Positions 1 to 11,465 of a stretch of 64,000 nt of DNA are shown here, piece after piece. Location: contig NZ_AKJD01000061.1 of assembly GCF_000282515.1 (NCBI RefSeq), positions 1 to 64,000 of the forward strand. The letters are read 5' to 3'. A program made the position numbers and the translations under genes. The notes below the pieces were generated by a model that was not told where the DNA came from, searched no databases, and saw only the letters and a program-made list of their open reading frames with translations. The stretch is from Pseudomonas sp. GM80 (lineage in GTDB: Bacteria > Pseudomonadota > Gammaproteobacteria > Pseudomonadales > Pseudomonadaceae). Each line of letters starts with the position of its first letter. The stretch's first letter is position 1.

Positions 1-1
1 C

Positions 2-325
<324 letters not shown>

Positions 326-370
326 GCAGCGGCTACGCTGGCCACTTGTTCCTTTGCTGCGATAAACCTG

Positions 371-2407
371 ATGCCATTGCGCCAGCGCCTCGAAAACCTG
401 CCGGTCGGCCAGAAACTGCTGGCCGCCCTGCTGGTGCTGTTGACCACTGTCCTGCTGGTCGCCAACCTGACTTTTATCAGCGCCGCCTATTATATTTCCC
501 AGGAAAGCATGGCACCGCAGGCCTTGCAGACCATCGGCCGACTGATTGCCAACCCGAGTCTGGTCAGCGAGTCCCTGCAATCACCGGAGAGCGCCGAGCG
601 TCTGCTCAAGGAGCTCGACAGTTATTCACCGCTGCGCGCCGCCGCCCTGTATGACGGCAAAGGCGAACGCCTCGCTCAGGTGCAGCGCGGCGACAAACTG
701 AAACTGCCGGAGCGTTATCGACATATCGAAGCCTGGCAGCTCACCGAATTTCGCAGCAATCAGCTGATCACCCTGCCCCGCCCCGGCACCGCGCCCGGCC
801 ATCTGTTGCTGGTGGCGAGCAGCGAACTGCCGATGGCCTTCTACACCGGTACGTTGACCGCGAGCCTCGGCATCCTGATTTTCAGCGTGCTGCTGTGGCT
901 GGTGATTGCCCGGCAGATCAAGCGTTTGATCACCCGGCCGATCCACCAGCTCGAAGAGTTGTCGCGTCAGGTCACCCGCGAAGAAAACTACGCCCTGCGT
1001 GCCTCGCGCGGTAACCACGATGAAATCGGCAGTCTCGCCGAGGCCTTCAACACCATGCTCTCGCGTATCGAGGCCCGTGAGCAGCAGCTCAAGCGCGCCC
1101 GCGATGACTCGCAAGCCGCTTACGATCAGGCGCAGGGGCTGGCGGAAGAAACCCGCCACACCAACCGCAAACTGGAACTGGAAGTGCAGGTGCGCAGCAA
1201 GATCGAGAAGAAGCTCACCGGTTTCCAGAACTACCTCAACAGCATCATCGACTCGATGCCCTCGGCGCTGATCGCCCTCGACGAGCAGCTCTACGTCACT
1301 CAATGGAACCAGGAAGCCAGCGCCCTCTCCGGGACACGCCTGGACGAGGCGCTGAACCAGCCGATCTTTCTCGCGTTCGAACCGCTCAAGCCATTCCTGC
1401 CGCAGCTCAAGCAGACCGTCGAGCAACACACCGTGGCGAAAATCGAGCGGGTGACGTGGTTCAAGGACGATGAGCCAAAGCACTATGCGCTGACGTTCTA
1501 CCCGCTGATGGGCGGTGCCGGGCGCGGCGTGGTGATCCGCATCGATGACATTACTCAGCGCCTGTCGCTGGAAGAAATGATGGTGCAGTCGGAAAAAATG
1601 CTCTCGGTCGGCGGCCTCGCCGCCGGCATGGCGCACGAAATCAACAACCCGCTGGGGGCGATCCTGCACAACGTGCAGAACATCAGGCGCCGGCTGTCGA
1701 CAGAGCTGCCGAAGAACCTCGAAACCGCCGAACAACTGGGCATCGAACTGGACACGGTCAACCGCTACCTGCAAGGCCGCGAAGTGCCGCAACTGCTTGA
1801 TGGCATTCAACAGGCTGGCGCCCGGGCAGCAAAAATCGTCACGCACATGCTCAGTTTCAGTCGCCGCAGCACGCGGCAAATGGCGCCGTGCGATTTGCCG
1901 GCACTGATCGACCAAGCGGTGGACATCGCGGGCAACGACTTCGATCTGGCCATCGGTTTCGACTTCAAGGGTCAAGCGATCATTCGCCAATTCGACCCGG
2001 CGCTCGGCCCGGTACCGGGCACCGCCAATGAACTGGAACAAGTGCTGCTCAACCTGCTGAAGAACGCCGCGCAAGCAATTCACCAGCGCGAGGACGACAG
2101 CGAGCCCGGGCGGATCATTCTGCGCACCAAACTCAATCCGCCGTGGGCCGAGATCCAGGTGGAAGACAACGGCATCGGCATGAGCGAGAACGTGCGCAAA
2201 CGCACCTTCGAGCCATTCTTCACCACCAAGGAAATCGGCCAGGGCACAGGGCTTGGCCTGTCGGTGTCGTACTTCATCATTACCAACAACCACAAAGGGC
2301 AGATGGAAGTGCAGTCGGCTCCCGGTCAGGGCACCTGCTTCACTTTGCGCCTGCCACTGGCGCAACCGGCGCCGATCGCAGCCGAAAACAATCAACTACC
2401 GAGGTAA
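371..2407 (+). CDS. Membrane sensor histidine kinase (HAMP-PAS-HisKA-HATPase)
   Basis: 678 residues. One membrane segment lies at about 16-40, a periplasmic sensor region of roughly 115 residues follows, and a second membrane segment lies at about 158-181. Then come a HAMP linker (to about 235), a coiled stretch, a PAS domain (about 285-400) and the kinase core. The phospho-acceptor is His422 in the motif MAHEINNPLGAIL. The N box (NLLKNAAQAI), G1 (DNGIGM), F box (FEPFFTTK) and G2 (GQGTGLGLS) are all intact, so it should be active. No response regulator is adjacent; the next gene, 3 bp downstream, is a cobalamin adenosyltransferase, so the partner is elsewhere. The ligand is unknown. Of DctB/NtrB-type kinases the H-box form Ala-His-Glu-Ile-Asn-Asn-Pro is typical. 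Confidence 0.9.
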   Translation: MPLRQRLENLPVGQKLLAALLVLLTTVLLVANLTFISAAYYISQESMAPQALQTIGRLIANPSLVSESLQSPESAERLLKELDSYSPLRAAALYDGKGERLAQVQRGDKLKLPERYRHIEAWQLTEFRSNQLITLPRPGTAPGHLLLVASSELPMAFYTGTLTASLGILIFSVLLWLVIARQIKRLITRPIHQLEELSRQVTREENYALRASRGNHDEIGSLAEAFNTMLSRIEAREQQLKRARDDSQAAYDQAQGLAEETRHTNRKLELEVQVRSKIEKKLTGFQNYLNSIIDSMPSALIALDEQLYVTQWNQEASALSGTRLDEALNQPIFLAFEPLKPFLPQLKQTVEQHTVAKIERVTWFKDDEPKHYALTFYPLMGGAGRGVVIRIDDITQRLSLEEMMVQSEKMLSVGGLAAGMAHEINNPLGAILHNVQNIRRRLSTELPKNLETAEQLGIELDTVNRYLQGREVPQLLDGIQQAGARAAKIVTHMLSFSRRSTRQMAPCDLPALIDQAVDIAGNDFDLAIGFDFKGQAIIRQFDPALGPVPGTANELEQVLLNLLKNAAQAIHQREDDSEPGRIILRTKLNPPWAEIQVEDNGIGMSENVRKRTFEPFFTTKEIGQGTGLGLSVSYFIITNNHKGQMEVQSAPGQGTCFTLRLPLAQPAPIAAENNQLPR

Positions 2408-2410
2408 CCC

Positions 2411-2995
2411 ATGGGCTTTCGCTTGTCGAAGATTTACACCCGCACCGGCGACAAAGGCGAAACCGGCCTGGGCGACGGCCGCCGTGTGCCAAAGGATCAT
2501 CCGCGCATCGAGGCGATAGGTGAGGTCGACACGCTGAACAGTCAGGTCGGCGTGCTGTTGGCCGGTTTGATTGCCGAACGTGAGGCCTATCCTGGGCTGA
2601 ATGAACTGATCGAAGTGTTGGCGCCTTGTCAGCATCGGCTGTTTGATTTGGGCGGCGAGTTGGCGATGCCCGAGTATCAGGCGTTGAACGCAGGGGAAAT
2701 CGAACGGCTGGAAGCGGCGATCGACGTGTGGAATGAGGAGCTGGGGCCGCTGGAGAATTTCATTTTGCCGGGTGGGTCGATGCTGATTGCGCAGGCCCAT
2801 GTGTGTCGCAGCCTGGCGCGCAGTGCCGAACGGCGCTGTCAGCATTTGAATGCGCTTGAGCCGCTGGCCGGGGTTGGCCTGGCGTATATCAATCGGTTGT
2901 CGGATTTGTTGTTTGTCGCGGCGCGGTTGATTGCGCGGCGACAGGGGATTGCGGAGATACTTTGGCAGCCGGCCCCAAAACCGACAGAGATGTAG
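2411..2995 (+). CDS. Cob(I)yrinic acid a,c-diamide adenosyltransferase, PduO type
   Basis: 194 residues. The N-terminal TRTGDKGETGLGDG loop is the ATP-binding signature of PduO-type ATP:corrinoid adenosyltransferases, and the RSLARSAER and NRLSDLLFVAAR segments contain the conserved Arg/Glu and Asn-Arg-Leu-Ser-Asp residues. The enzyme transfers adenosyl from ATP to cob(I)alamin to give coenzyme B12. Its length fits the family. It starts 3 bp after the sensor-kinase stop and is probably cotranscribed with it. It is followed by a REP pair instead of a simple terminator. PduO-type enzymes are structurally unrelated to CobA/CobO, so I give no symbol. Confidence 0.93.
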   Translation: MGFRLSKIYTRTGDKGETGLGDGRRVPKDHPRIEAIGEVDTLNSQVGVLLAGLIAEREAYPGLNELIEVLAPCQHRLFDLGGELAMPEYQALNAGEIERLEAAIDVWNEELGPLENFILPGGSMLIAQAHVCRSLARSAERRCQHLNALEPLAGVGLAYINRLSDLLFVAARLIARRQGIAEILWQPAPKPTEM

Positions 2996-3010
2996 CGCCT
3001 GACCGGCCGC

Positions 3011-3107
3011 CATCGCTGGCAAGCCAGCTCCCACAGGTTTCGAGTTGTACACAACATTTGTGAACGACACAAAACCTTGTGGGAGCTGGCTTGCCAGCGA
3101 TGAGGCC
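3011..3107. repeat. REP pair, class B (inverted)
   Basis: Two inverted copies of a palindromic unit containing GGGAGCTGGCTTGCCAGCGA (about 27 bp each), facing each other across about 40 bp, sit between two convergent genes. The inner GCTGGCTTGCCAGC is itself a hairpin. This is the bipartite REP arrangement common in Pseudomonas. Further copies are at 4751-4848, 50054-50155 and 63108-63201. Confidence 0.9.
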
Positions 3108-3115
3108 TGCTGCCT

Positions 3116-4063
3116 TTACAGAGAATCAGGCCAGAACGCGCGGATCCCCGCCACACCCTGCGCCCCAACACCCCAAGCCTTCTCGCGCTCCACCGGGCCA
3201 ACACCGCCCAACAGAAACACCGGTTTACTGAACCCCTCAATCAGCGCCCCAGCCTGCTCCCAGCCCAACGGCTGCGCATCCGGATGCGTCAACGTCGGCT
3301 GCACCGGCGACAGCGTGACAAAGTCCACACCCATCTGCTCAGCCAGCGCCAACTCCTCAGCGTTGTGGCACGACGCCGCCAACCAACGCTCCGCCGGCAA
3401 CGGACGCCCCGCCGCTGCGTATTTACGCAATTGTGCGGAGGTGATGTGCCATCCGGCAGACGGGAAATCGCCGAGCCATTCGAAGGGCCCTTTGATCATC
3501 AACTGCGCCTTGCCCGCACACAGGCCGGCCGCATCGACCGCCAGATCGCGGTACTTGGGGTCATAGCCATTCGGCGCACGCAGCTGAATCAACTTGATCC
3601 CGCCGGCAATCGCCTTCTGGATACCGCGCAACAACGCCGGGGTTTCCAGGTCTTCCGGGGTGATCAGGTATTCAGCCGGCAAACGCGCTGCCGCCACGAT
3701 CGGCTGATTGGCCGCCGGGAACTCGTAGTTGACCAACTCCTTCGCCGTCACCCAGGCGAATGGCTGGCCTTCGGCACCGTGCGGTTCACCGGTGAATGCC
3801 GAGACTTCCCAGACATCCAGCAGCACTTGCTTGTCGGGATAGTCGTGACGCACTTTGATCAGCGGTCGGGCGGCGCCAACGACGATGCCCAACTCTTCGT
3901 GCAGCTCACGGGCCAGCGCGGTTTCGACTGTCTCGTCAGCCTCGACCTTGCCGCCGGGAAACTCCCACAACCCACCTTGATGCTGTGAGTCGGCGCGGCG
4001 GGCAATCAGGATTTTGCCGCTGTCGTCACGGATGACGGCGGCGGCGACGTGTACGCGTTTCAC
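3116..4063 (-). CDS. Nudix hydrolase fused to thiamine-phosphate-synthase-like domain (MutT-ThiE fusion)
   Basis: 315 residues from a GTG at 4063 whose GTGA overlaps the stop of the upstream GST gene; the frame stays open further upstream but homology begins with VKRVHVAAAVIRD. Residues 1-130 hold a complete Nudix box (GGKVEADETVETALARELHEELG-type spacing with GX5EX7REXXEEXG). Residues about 140-315 resemble ThiE/TenI TIM barrels (LIQLRAP, HITSAQL, LSPVQPTLTHP, LLGGV). MutT proteins remove 8-oxo-dGTP; the fused ThiE-like half is common in Pseudomonas and its substrate is not settled. Translational coupling to the GST gene suggests a damage or housekeeping operon. Confidence is high for the domains and low for the exact substrate. 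Confidence 0.9.
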   Translation of the reverse strand: MKRVHVAAAVIRDDSGKILIARRADSQHQGGLWEFPGGKVEADETVETALARELHEELGIVVGAARPLIKVRHDYPDKQVLLDVWEVSAFTGEPHGAEGQPFAWVTAKELVNYEFPAANQPIVAAARLPAEYLITPEDLETPALLRGIQKAIAGGIKLIQLRAPNGYDPKYRDLAVDAAGLCAGKAQLMIKGPFEWLGDFPSAGWHITSAQLRKYAAAGRPLPAERWLAASCHNAEELALAEQMGVDFVTLSPVQPTLTHPDAQPLGWEQAGALIEGFSKPVFLLGGVGPVEREKAWGVGAQGVAGIRAFWPDSL

Positions 4064-4692
4064 GGATTCAATTCCTCCAGTCCAGCCTTTTGCCACGCCT
4101 TGAACGCGGGCCATTGGTAGACGGTTTCAACATAGGCTTGGTCGACGGCCGGCAGTTGCACTTGATAAGTACGCAGGCGCACGGCAATCGGCGCGAAGAA
4201 GGCATCGGCCAGACTCACCCGGCCGAACAAATACGGCCCGCTCTCGGTGGCGGCGGCACGGCATTCGGCCCACAGCGCGAGCATGCGTTCGATGTCGACC
4301 TTCACTTCTGGCGGCACCGGGCTGAGCGGCGCATCGTGATTGAGGTTGAACGGCATGTGATTGCGCATGGCGAAGAAGCCGCTGTGCATTTGTGCGCAAG
4401 CGGATCGGGCCTGCGCACGGGCGAAGATATCGCTCGGCCAGAGCTGCTCGGACGGGAACTGTTCAGCGAGGTATTCGGCGATGGCCAGCGAATCGGCGAC
4501 AGTGCCACGCGAGGTTTGCAGCAGCGGGACCTTGGCGGTCGGCGAATGCTTGAGCAGCAGCTCGCGGGTGTCGGGCTTGCCGAGCTTGATCAGTTCTTCG
4601 GTATAGGGTGCGCCGGTCAGCTCCAGCGCCAGGGCGGCGCGCAGGGACCAGGAGGAAAGCAGTTTGTCGCCGATGATCAGGTGCAGGGACAT
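4060..4692 (-). CDS. Glutathione S-transferase family protein
   Basis: 210 residues. The N-terminal thioredoxin-like domain begins with a LLSSWSLR segment, where the Ser/Trp-Ser positions of the zeta- or beta-like GST active site lie, followed by the cis-proline region KVPLLQ and the DSLAIAEYL glutathione-binding motif (Asp-Ser). The C-terminal half is the all-helical GST domain with the SLADAFFAPI capping motif. It is presumably a cytosolic detoxification or isomerase enzyme; the substrate cannot be read from the sequence. Its stop overlaps the GTG of the Nudix-ThiE gene, so the two are cotranscribed. A REP pair separates it from argJ upstream. Confidence 0.9.
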   Translation of the reverse strand: MSLHLIIGDKLLSSWSLRAALALELTGAPYTEELIKLGKPDTRELLLKHSPTAKVPLLQTSRGTVADSLAIAEYLAEQFPSEQLWPSDIFARAQARSACAQMHSGFFAMRNHMPFNLNHDAPLSPVPPEVKVDIERMLALWAECRAAATESGPYLFGRVSLADAFFAPIAVRLRTYQVQLPAVDQAYVETVYQWPAFKAWQKAGLEELNP

Positions 4693-4750
4693 GGGTGAAT
4701 ACCTTCTTGTCAGGGAAACAATCCAGAATGTCTGGCGTCTGTTCGTCCGT

Positions 4751-4848
4751 CATCGCGGGCAAGCCCGCTCCCACAGTGATTGAGGTCGCTCACAAATTTT
4801 GTGTACACCACAGAACCCTGTGGGAGCGGGCTTGCCCGCGATGAGGCC
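4751..4848. repeat. REP pair, class B variant (inverted)
   Basis: Same architecture as the 3011-3107 element, but the hairpin core is GCGGGCTTGCCCGC instead of GCTGGCTTGCCAGC. Both sides of the stem have changed together, so the palindrome is preserved; this shows selection or copying of the structured form. It lies between argJ and the GST gene, both on the minus strand. Confidence 0.9.
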
Positions 4849-4871
4849 GGCAGCCCGCTCCACCTTTTAGA

Positions 4872-6089
4872 TCAAGTGCGGTACTCAGCGTTGATCTTCA
4901 CGTATTCATGCGACAGGTCGGTGGTCCAGATGGTTTCGCTGCAATCGCCGCGACCCAGTTCGATGCGGATGGTGATTTCTTCCTGCTGCATCACCGCCGA
5001 ACCCTGCGCCTCAGTGTAGGTCGCCGCACGCGCGCCACGGCTGGCGATGCACACCTCGCCAAGGAACACGTCAATCTTGCTCACGTCCAGATCCGGCACG
5101 CCGGCACGACCGACGGCAGCCAGAATGCGGCCCCAGTTCGGATCGGAGGCGAACAGCGCGGTCTTGATCAGCGGCGAGTGCGCCACGGTGTAGCCAACGT
5201 CGAGGCATTCCTGATGGTTGCCGCCGCCATTCACTTCAACGGTGACGAACTTGGTCGCGCCTTCGCCATCACGCACGATGGCCTGGGCGACGTCCATGCA
5301 CACTTCGAATACCGCTTGCTTCAGTTTGGCGAACAACTCGCCTTCGGCGCGGGTGATTTCCGGTAGTGCAGCCTTGCCCGTGGCGATCAGCATGCAGCAG
5401 TCGTTGGTCGAGGTGTCGCCGTCGATGGTGATGCGGTTGAACGACTTGTTGGCGCCGTCGAGCATCAGGTTATGCAGCACATCGCGGGAGACTTTGGCGT
5501 CAGTGGCAATGTAACCGAGCATCGTCGCCATGTTCGGGCGGATCATGCCCGCGCCTTTGCTGATGCCGGTAACGGTGATGGTCACGCCGTCATGCTCGAA
5601 CTGGCGGCTGGCGCCCTTCGGCAGGGTATCGGTGGTCATGATGCCGGTGGCGGCCGCTTCCCAGTTGTTTTCCGAGAGGTCGTCCAGCGCAGCTTGCAGT
5701 GCGCCTTCGATCTTCTCGACTGGCAGCGGCTCGCCGATCACACCGGTGGAGTACGGCAGGATCTGCTCGGCAGCAACGCCGGTCAGTTCCGCCAGTTTGG
5801 CGGTGGTGCGTTCGGCAGCGGCCAGGCCTGGCTCGCCGGTACCGGCGTTGGCATTGCCAGTGTTGGTCAGCAGATAACGCACGGCGTTCTGTACGCGCTT
5901 CTTCGCCAGGATCACCGGCGCGGCGCAAAAGGCGTTCAAGGTGAACACGCCCGCCACGGTCGAGCCTTCGGCGCAACGCATCACGACGACATCTTTGCGC
6001 CCGGGGCGCTTGATGCCGGCCGAGGCGATACCGAGTTCAAAACCGGCAACCGGGTGCAACGTTGGCAAAGGACCAAGACCAACAGCCAT
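4872..6089 (-). CDS. argJ: Bifunctional glutamate N-acetyltransferase / amino-acid N-acetyltransferase ArgJ
   Basis: 405 residues, normal for ArgJ. The precursor self-cleaves into two chains at the conserved Ala-Thr-Met-Leu motif, here in [15 protein letters not shown] with the nucleophilic Thr at about residue 189. The TTDTLPK segment and C-terminal [13 protein letters not shown] end (here [17 protein letters not shown]) are also conserved. ArgJ moves acetyl from N-acetylornithine to glutamate in the cyclic arginine pathway, and may also use acetyl-CoA. It lies downstream of secA on the same strand, separated by a terminator hairpin, so it probably has its own promoter within the 120-bp gap. 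Confidence 0.97.
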   Translation of the reverse strand: MAVGLGPLPTLHPVAGFELGIASAGIKRPGRKDVVVMRCAEGSTVAGVFTLNAFCAAPVILAKKRVQNAVRYLLTNTGNANAGTGEPGLAAAERTTAKLAELTGVAAEQILPYSTGVIGEPLPVEKIEGALQAALDDLSENNWEAAATGIMTTDTLPKGASRQFEHDGVTITVTGISKGAGMIRPNMATMLGYIATDAKVSRDVLHNLMLDGANKSFNRITIDGDTSTNDCCMLIATGKAALPEITRAEGELFAKLKQAVFEVCMDVAQAIVRDGEGATKFVTVEVNGGGNHQECLDVGYTVAHSPLIKTALFASDPNWGRILAAVGRAGVPDLDVSKIDVFLGEVCIASRGARAATYTEAQGSAVMQQEEITIRIELGRGDCSETIWTTDLSHEYVKINAEYRT

Positions 6090-6151
6090 GAATGCGCTCC
6101 TTACTCAATGATGTCAGCACCGCCAATCGATGCGGCGGTGATTTAAATGGC

Positions 6152-6184
6152 AAAACGCCGCGACGGCAGGAGCCGGTCGCGGCG
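6152..6184 (-). terminator. Probable secA terminator
   Basis: CGCCGCGAC (6156-6164) pairs with GTCGCGGCG (6176-6184), and an inner GGC/GCC pair extends the stem. On the minus strand the stem is followed by TTTT, which fits a Rho-independent terminator at the 3' end of secA. Confidence 0.75.
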
Positions 6185-6211
6185 CGGGTATTTCAGCGAT
6201 TGAAACGGGTT

Positions 6212-8947
<2,736 letters not shown>

Positions 8948-9109
8948 ATCGGCAGGATCTTCCACACTAAAGGGATGGAGGGCGGCCCCGTGAGCGTCGC
9001 CCGTGCAGCCCTCATGGCCGCATGCGAACGAGCATTCTACCCGGAAACGGAAGTGAGGAAAGTGGCGATGTTCCACGATGCTGGCACTGCGCTTTGACGG
9101 GGCTCACTT

Positions 9110-9137
9110 AAAATAGGGGCGTTTTGCTCAACTTCAA
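9110..9137 (-). promoter_or_regulatory. Candidate secA promoter
   Basis: On the minus strand TTGAAG (9137-9132) is followed by 16 bp and TATTTT (9115-9110), about 165 bp upstream of the secA ATG. The 308-bp gap 8948-9255 between divergent secA and the DUF721 gene must hold promoters for both; I see no other strong element in it. Confidence 0.35.
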
Positions 9138-9255
9138 GTCATAAAAGGCAGAAGTTAGTCGTTGATTTAATGGGTAAAGCGGGGGCAAAAGCAATGGGCG
9201 AGTGATTTCGGCCTTTCTGCTACCATGGCGTTTCTGTTACTTCAGGTGTTCGATC

Positions 9256-9711
9256 ATGGCATTTCGCCCTCTTACGGCCAGAGCACCCGCCGTTCTCCTG
9301 CGCGAAGCCAAGCCGCTCAAAGCCATTCTCGGCCATGCCCAGCGACTGGGGCATTTGCAGCGTCTGCTCGAAAGCCAACTGCAACCTGCCGCCCGTGAAC
9401 ATTGCCATGTCGCCTCGTGGCGTGAGGGCAGTTTGTTGCTGATTGTCACCGATGGCCACTGGGCCACACGCCTGCGTTACCAGCAAAAACGCTTGCAGCG
9501 GCAATTGCAGATGTTTGACGAGTTTGCCAGTTTGACGCGGATTCTGTTCAAAGTGCAGCCGCCGACGGTGCAGCGCGCGGTGGTTGGCAATACGATGGAT
9601 TTGTCGACGGATGCCGCGGCGACAATTCAGGCGACGGCGGACGGGATCAGTGATCCGGGTTTGCGTGCAGCGCTGGAACGATTGGCGGCACACGCCAAAG
9701 ACAAAACCTGA
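9256..9711 (+). CDS. DUF721 protein, DciA-like
   Basis: 151 residues from the ATG at 9256; an in-frame upstream extension to 9202 (MISAFLLPWRF...) does not look like this family. The segment PLKAILGHAQRLGHLQRLLESQLQP and the strand pattern CHVASWREGSLLLIVTDGHWATRLRYQQKRL match DUF721 proteins. In several bacteria DUF721 defines DciA, which assists the replicative helicase DnaB; the position beside secA is the usual Pseudomonas one. The C-terminal 50 residues are polar and probably disordered. Function here is inferred from the family, not shown. Convergent with the HerA-like gene, with a perfect REP hairpin in between. Confidence 0.85.
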   Translation: MAFRPLTARAPAVLLREAKPLKAILGHAQRLGHLQRLLESQLQPAAREHCHVASWREGSLLLIVTDGHWATRLRYQQKRLQRQLQMFDEFASLTRILFKVQPPTVQRAVVGNTMDLSTDAAATIQATADGISDPGLRAALERLAAHAKDKT

Positions 9712-9721
9712 AGCAAGGTCA

Positions 9722-9787
9722 AAAGATCGCAGCCTGCGGCAGCTCCTACATTAACTCCTGTAGGAGCTGCCGCAGGCTGCGATCTTT
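9722..9787. repeat. REP palindrome, class A (perfect)
   Basis: A 29-bp arm (AAAGATCGCAGCCTGCGGCA... at 9722-9750) is repeated perfectly inverted at 9759-9787 across an 8-nt loop. It sits between convergent genes and could end transcription from both sides. Other class A copies are at 13361, 16394, 25414, 47273 and 61507. Confidence 0.95.
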
Positions 9788-9791
9788 ACTT

Positions 9792-11279
9792 TCAGCGGCG
9801 TTTGCTGCCGCCTAATAAAGAGCCCATCAGGCCGCGTACCAGTTGTTTGCCCAAATTGTTGGCGGCCTGGCGCATGGCGGATTTCAGTGCCTGGCCGGCG
9901 GCGGTGCCGAGGAATTCTCCGGCCCTGTCGGCCAGGCTTGGCTCTTCAGGCGCGGGTTTTGCGTCGGGGGTTTCGGCCTCAGGTGCCAAGCCTTTGCGAC
10001 CCATGAGGATTTCGTACGCCGACTCACGATCGATCGGCTTGTCATAGCGCCCCTTGAACGGTGACCCGGCGATCAGCAGCGTACGCTCGGTTTCCGTCAG
10101 CGGCCCGATCCGCGATTGCGGCGGTGCCACCAGCACACGCTGAACCATCTCCGGCGTGCCCTTCTCGGCCAGCGTGCCGACCAATGCCTCGCCGATACCC
10201 AACTCGGTCAGCACCGACAACGTGTCGAACGCCGGATTCGGCCGGAAGCCGTCCGCCACTGCACGCAGGGATTTCTGCTCCTTGGCGGTGAATGCGCGCA
10301 AGCCGTGCTGCACGCGCAAACCCAGTTGCGCCAGCACGTCATCCGGCAAGTCCGCCGGCGATTGCGTGACGAAATACACGCCAACGCCTTTCGAACGAAT
10401 CAACCGCACCACTTGTTCCAGGCGCTCTTGCAAGGCCTTGGGCGTATCCCCAAACAACAAATGCGCTTCATCGAAAAACAATGCCAGCAGCGGTTTGTCG
10501 GCATCGCCGCGCTCCGGCAGCTGTTCGAACAACTCCGCCAGCAGCCACAGCAAGAACGTTGCGTAGACCTTTGGCGCCTCATGCACCAGACGACTGGCGT
10601 CGAGCAGATGAATCCGTCCACGCCCATCGGCCGCCGGCTGCAAAATATCTTCCAATTGCAGCGCCGGTTCGCCGAACAGGGCTTCGGCGCCCTGCTGTTC
10701 CAGCGTCGCCAGACGGCGCAGCAGCGCCTGACTGGAACCGGTGGTCATCAGCGCGGCGTCCTCGCCGAGCATTTGCGGGTTGTCCTTGAGGTGATTGAGC
10801 AGCGCCTTCAGGTCTTTCAGGTCCAGCAGCAACAACCCTTCGCGATCGGCCACTTTAAAAGCGGCATACAACGCCGCCTGTTGGCTGTCGGTGAGTTCCA
10901 GCAAGCTGCCGATCAACAGCGGCCCCATTTCACTCAACGTTGTGCGCAATGGATGACCGGACTGACCGTGGATGTCCCACAAGGTCACCGGATACGCCTG
11001 CGCCTTGTAGTCGAGCCACGGCATCCCGGCGATGCGCTCGGCGACCTTGCCCTGCGGGTTGCCGGCAGCACCGAGGCCACACAGGTCACCCTTGATGTCA
11101 GCGGCGAAAACCGCGACACCGGCGTCGCTGAACGCTTCGGCCAGACGCTGCAAGGTCACGGTTTTACCGGTACCGGTCGCGCCGGCGATCAGGCCGTGGC
11201 GGTTCGCCAGGCGCATGGCCTGACCAATCGGTTGCGCGGTGAGATCGGCGCCGATTACGAGTTGCGATGAGTCAGGCAT
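9792..11279 (-). CDS. HerA-like helicase/ATPase, DUF853 (YjgR family)
   Basis: 495 residues from the ATG at 11279 (MPDSSQLVIGADL); ATGs at 11291 and 11309 are in frame, but the 11279 start has a GGGTGA six bases upstream and fits family length. Walker A is GATGTGKT in HGLIAGATGTGKTVTLQ, Walker B is LLALFFDEAHLLF, and the sensor/arginine region VYFVTQSPADLPDDVLAQLG follows. The C-terminal 90 residues are Ala/Glu/Pro-rich, then helical and basic. These are FtsK-HerA superfamily ATPases; E. coli YjgR has no settled role. No nuclease partner (NurA or SIR2) is adjacent, so there is no sign of a defence system. Divergent from the chemoreceptor. Confidence 0.9.
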   Translation of the reverse strand: MPDSSQLVIGADLTAQPIGQAMRLANRHGLIAGATGTGKTVTLQRLAEAFSDAGVAVFAADIKGDLCGLGAAGNPQGKVAERIAGMPWLDYKAQAYPVTLWDIHGQSGHPLRTTLSEMGPLLIGSLLELTDSQQAALYAAFKVADREGLLLLDLKDLKALLNHLKDNPQMLGEDAALMTTGSSQALLRRLATLEQQGAEALFGEPALQLEDILQPAADGRGRIHLLDASRLVHEAPKVYATFLLWLLAELFEQLPERGDADKPLLALFFDEAHLLFGDTPKALQERLEQVVRLIRSKGVGVYFVTQSPADLPDDVLAQLGLRVQHGLRAFTAKEQKSLRAVADGFRPNPAFDTLSVLTELGIGEALVGTLAEKGTPEMVQRVLVAPPQSRIGPLTETERTLLIAGSPFKGRYDKPIDRESAYEILMGRKGLAPEAETPDAKPAPEEPSLADRAGEFLGTAAGQALKSAMRQAANNLGKQLVRGLMGSLLGGSKRR

Positions 11280-11294
11280 TTTGTCACCCATGGT

Positions 11295-11321
11295 TAATCT
11301 TTGATTCACTTTGGCCGATAG
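11295..11321 (+). promoter_or_regulatory. Candidate sigma-28 (FliA) promoter of the chemoreceptor
   Basis: TAAT at 11295-11298, a 15-bp spacer, then GCCGATAG at 11314-11321. The FliA consensus is TAAA-N15-GCCGATAA, so 10 of 12 positions agree with exact spacing. It is about 145 bp upstream of the chemoreceptor start, a normal setting for flagellar-class control of chemoreceptors. Confidence 0.6.
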
Positions 11322-11465
11322 ATAAAGCGTGAACCTGACTGAAAAGTCGGTCGGACATTTCCCTAAGGAGAGTCGGAAATATCAGTTTGCATTCACCTTT
11401 GCCCATATTGCGCGCCTTTATAAAAGCACGCCCAGGACATTAAGACCTTAGCGGAACCCCAAGCC

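Noticed and set aside
626..2395. A 589-codon frame opposite the sensor kinase
   Set aside because: Antisense shadow; the plus-strand kinase has every motif.
9792..11279. HerA-like ATPase as part of a phage-defence pair
   Set aside because: No NurA, SIR2 or other effector is adjacent; the DUF853/YjgR type is a common single housekeeping gene.
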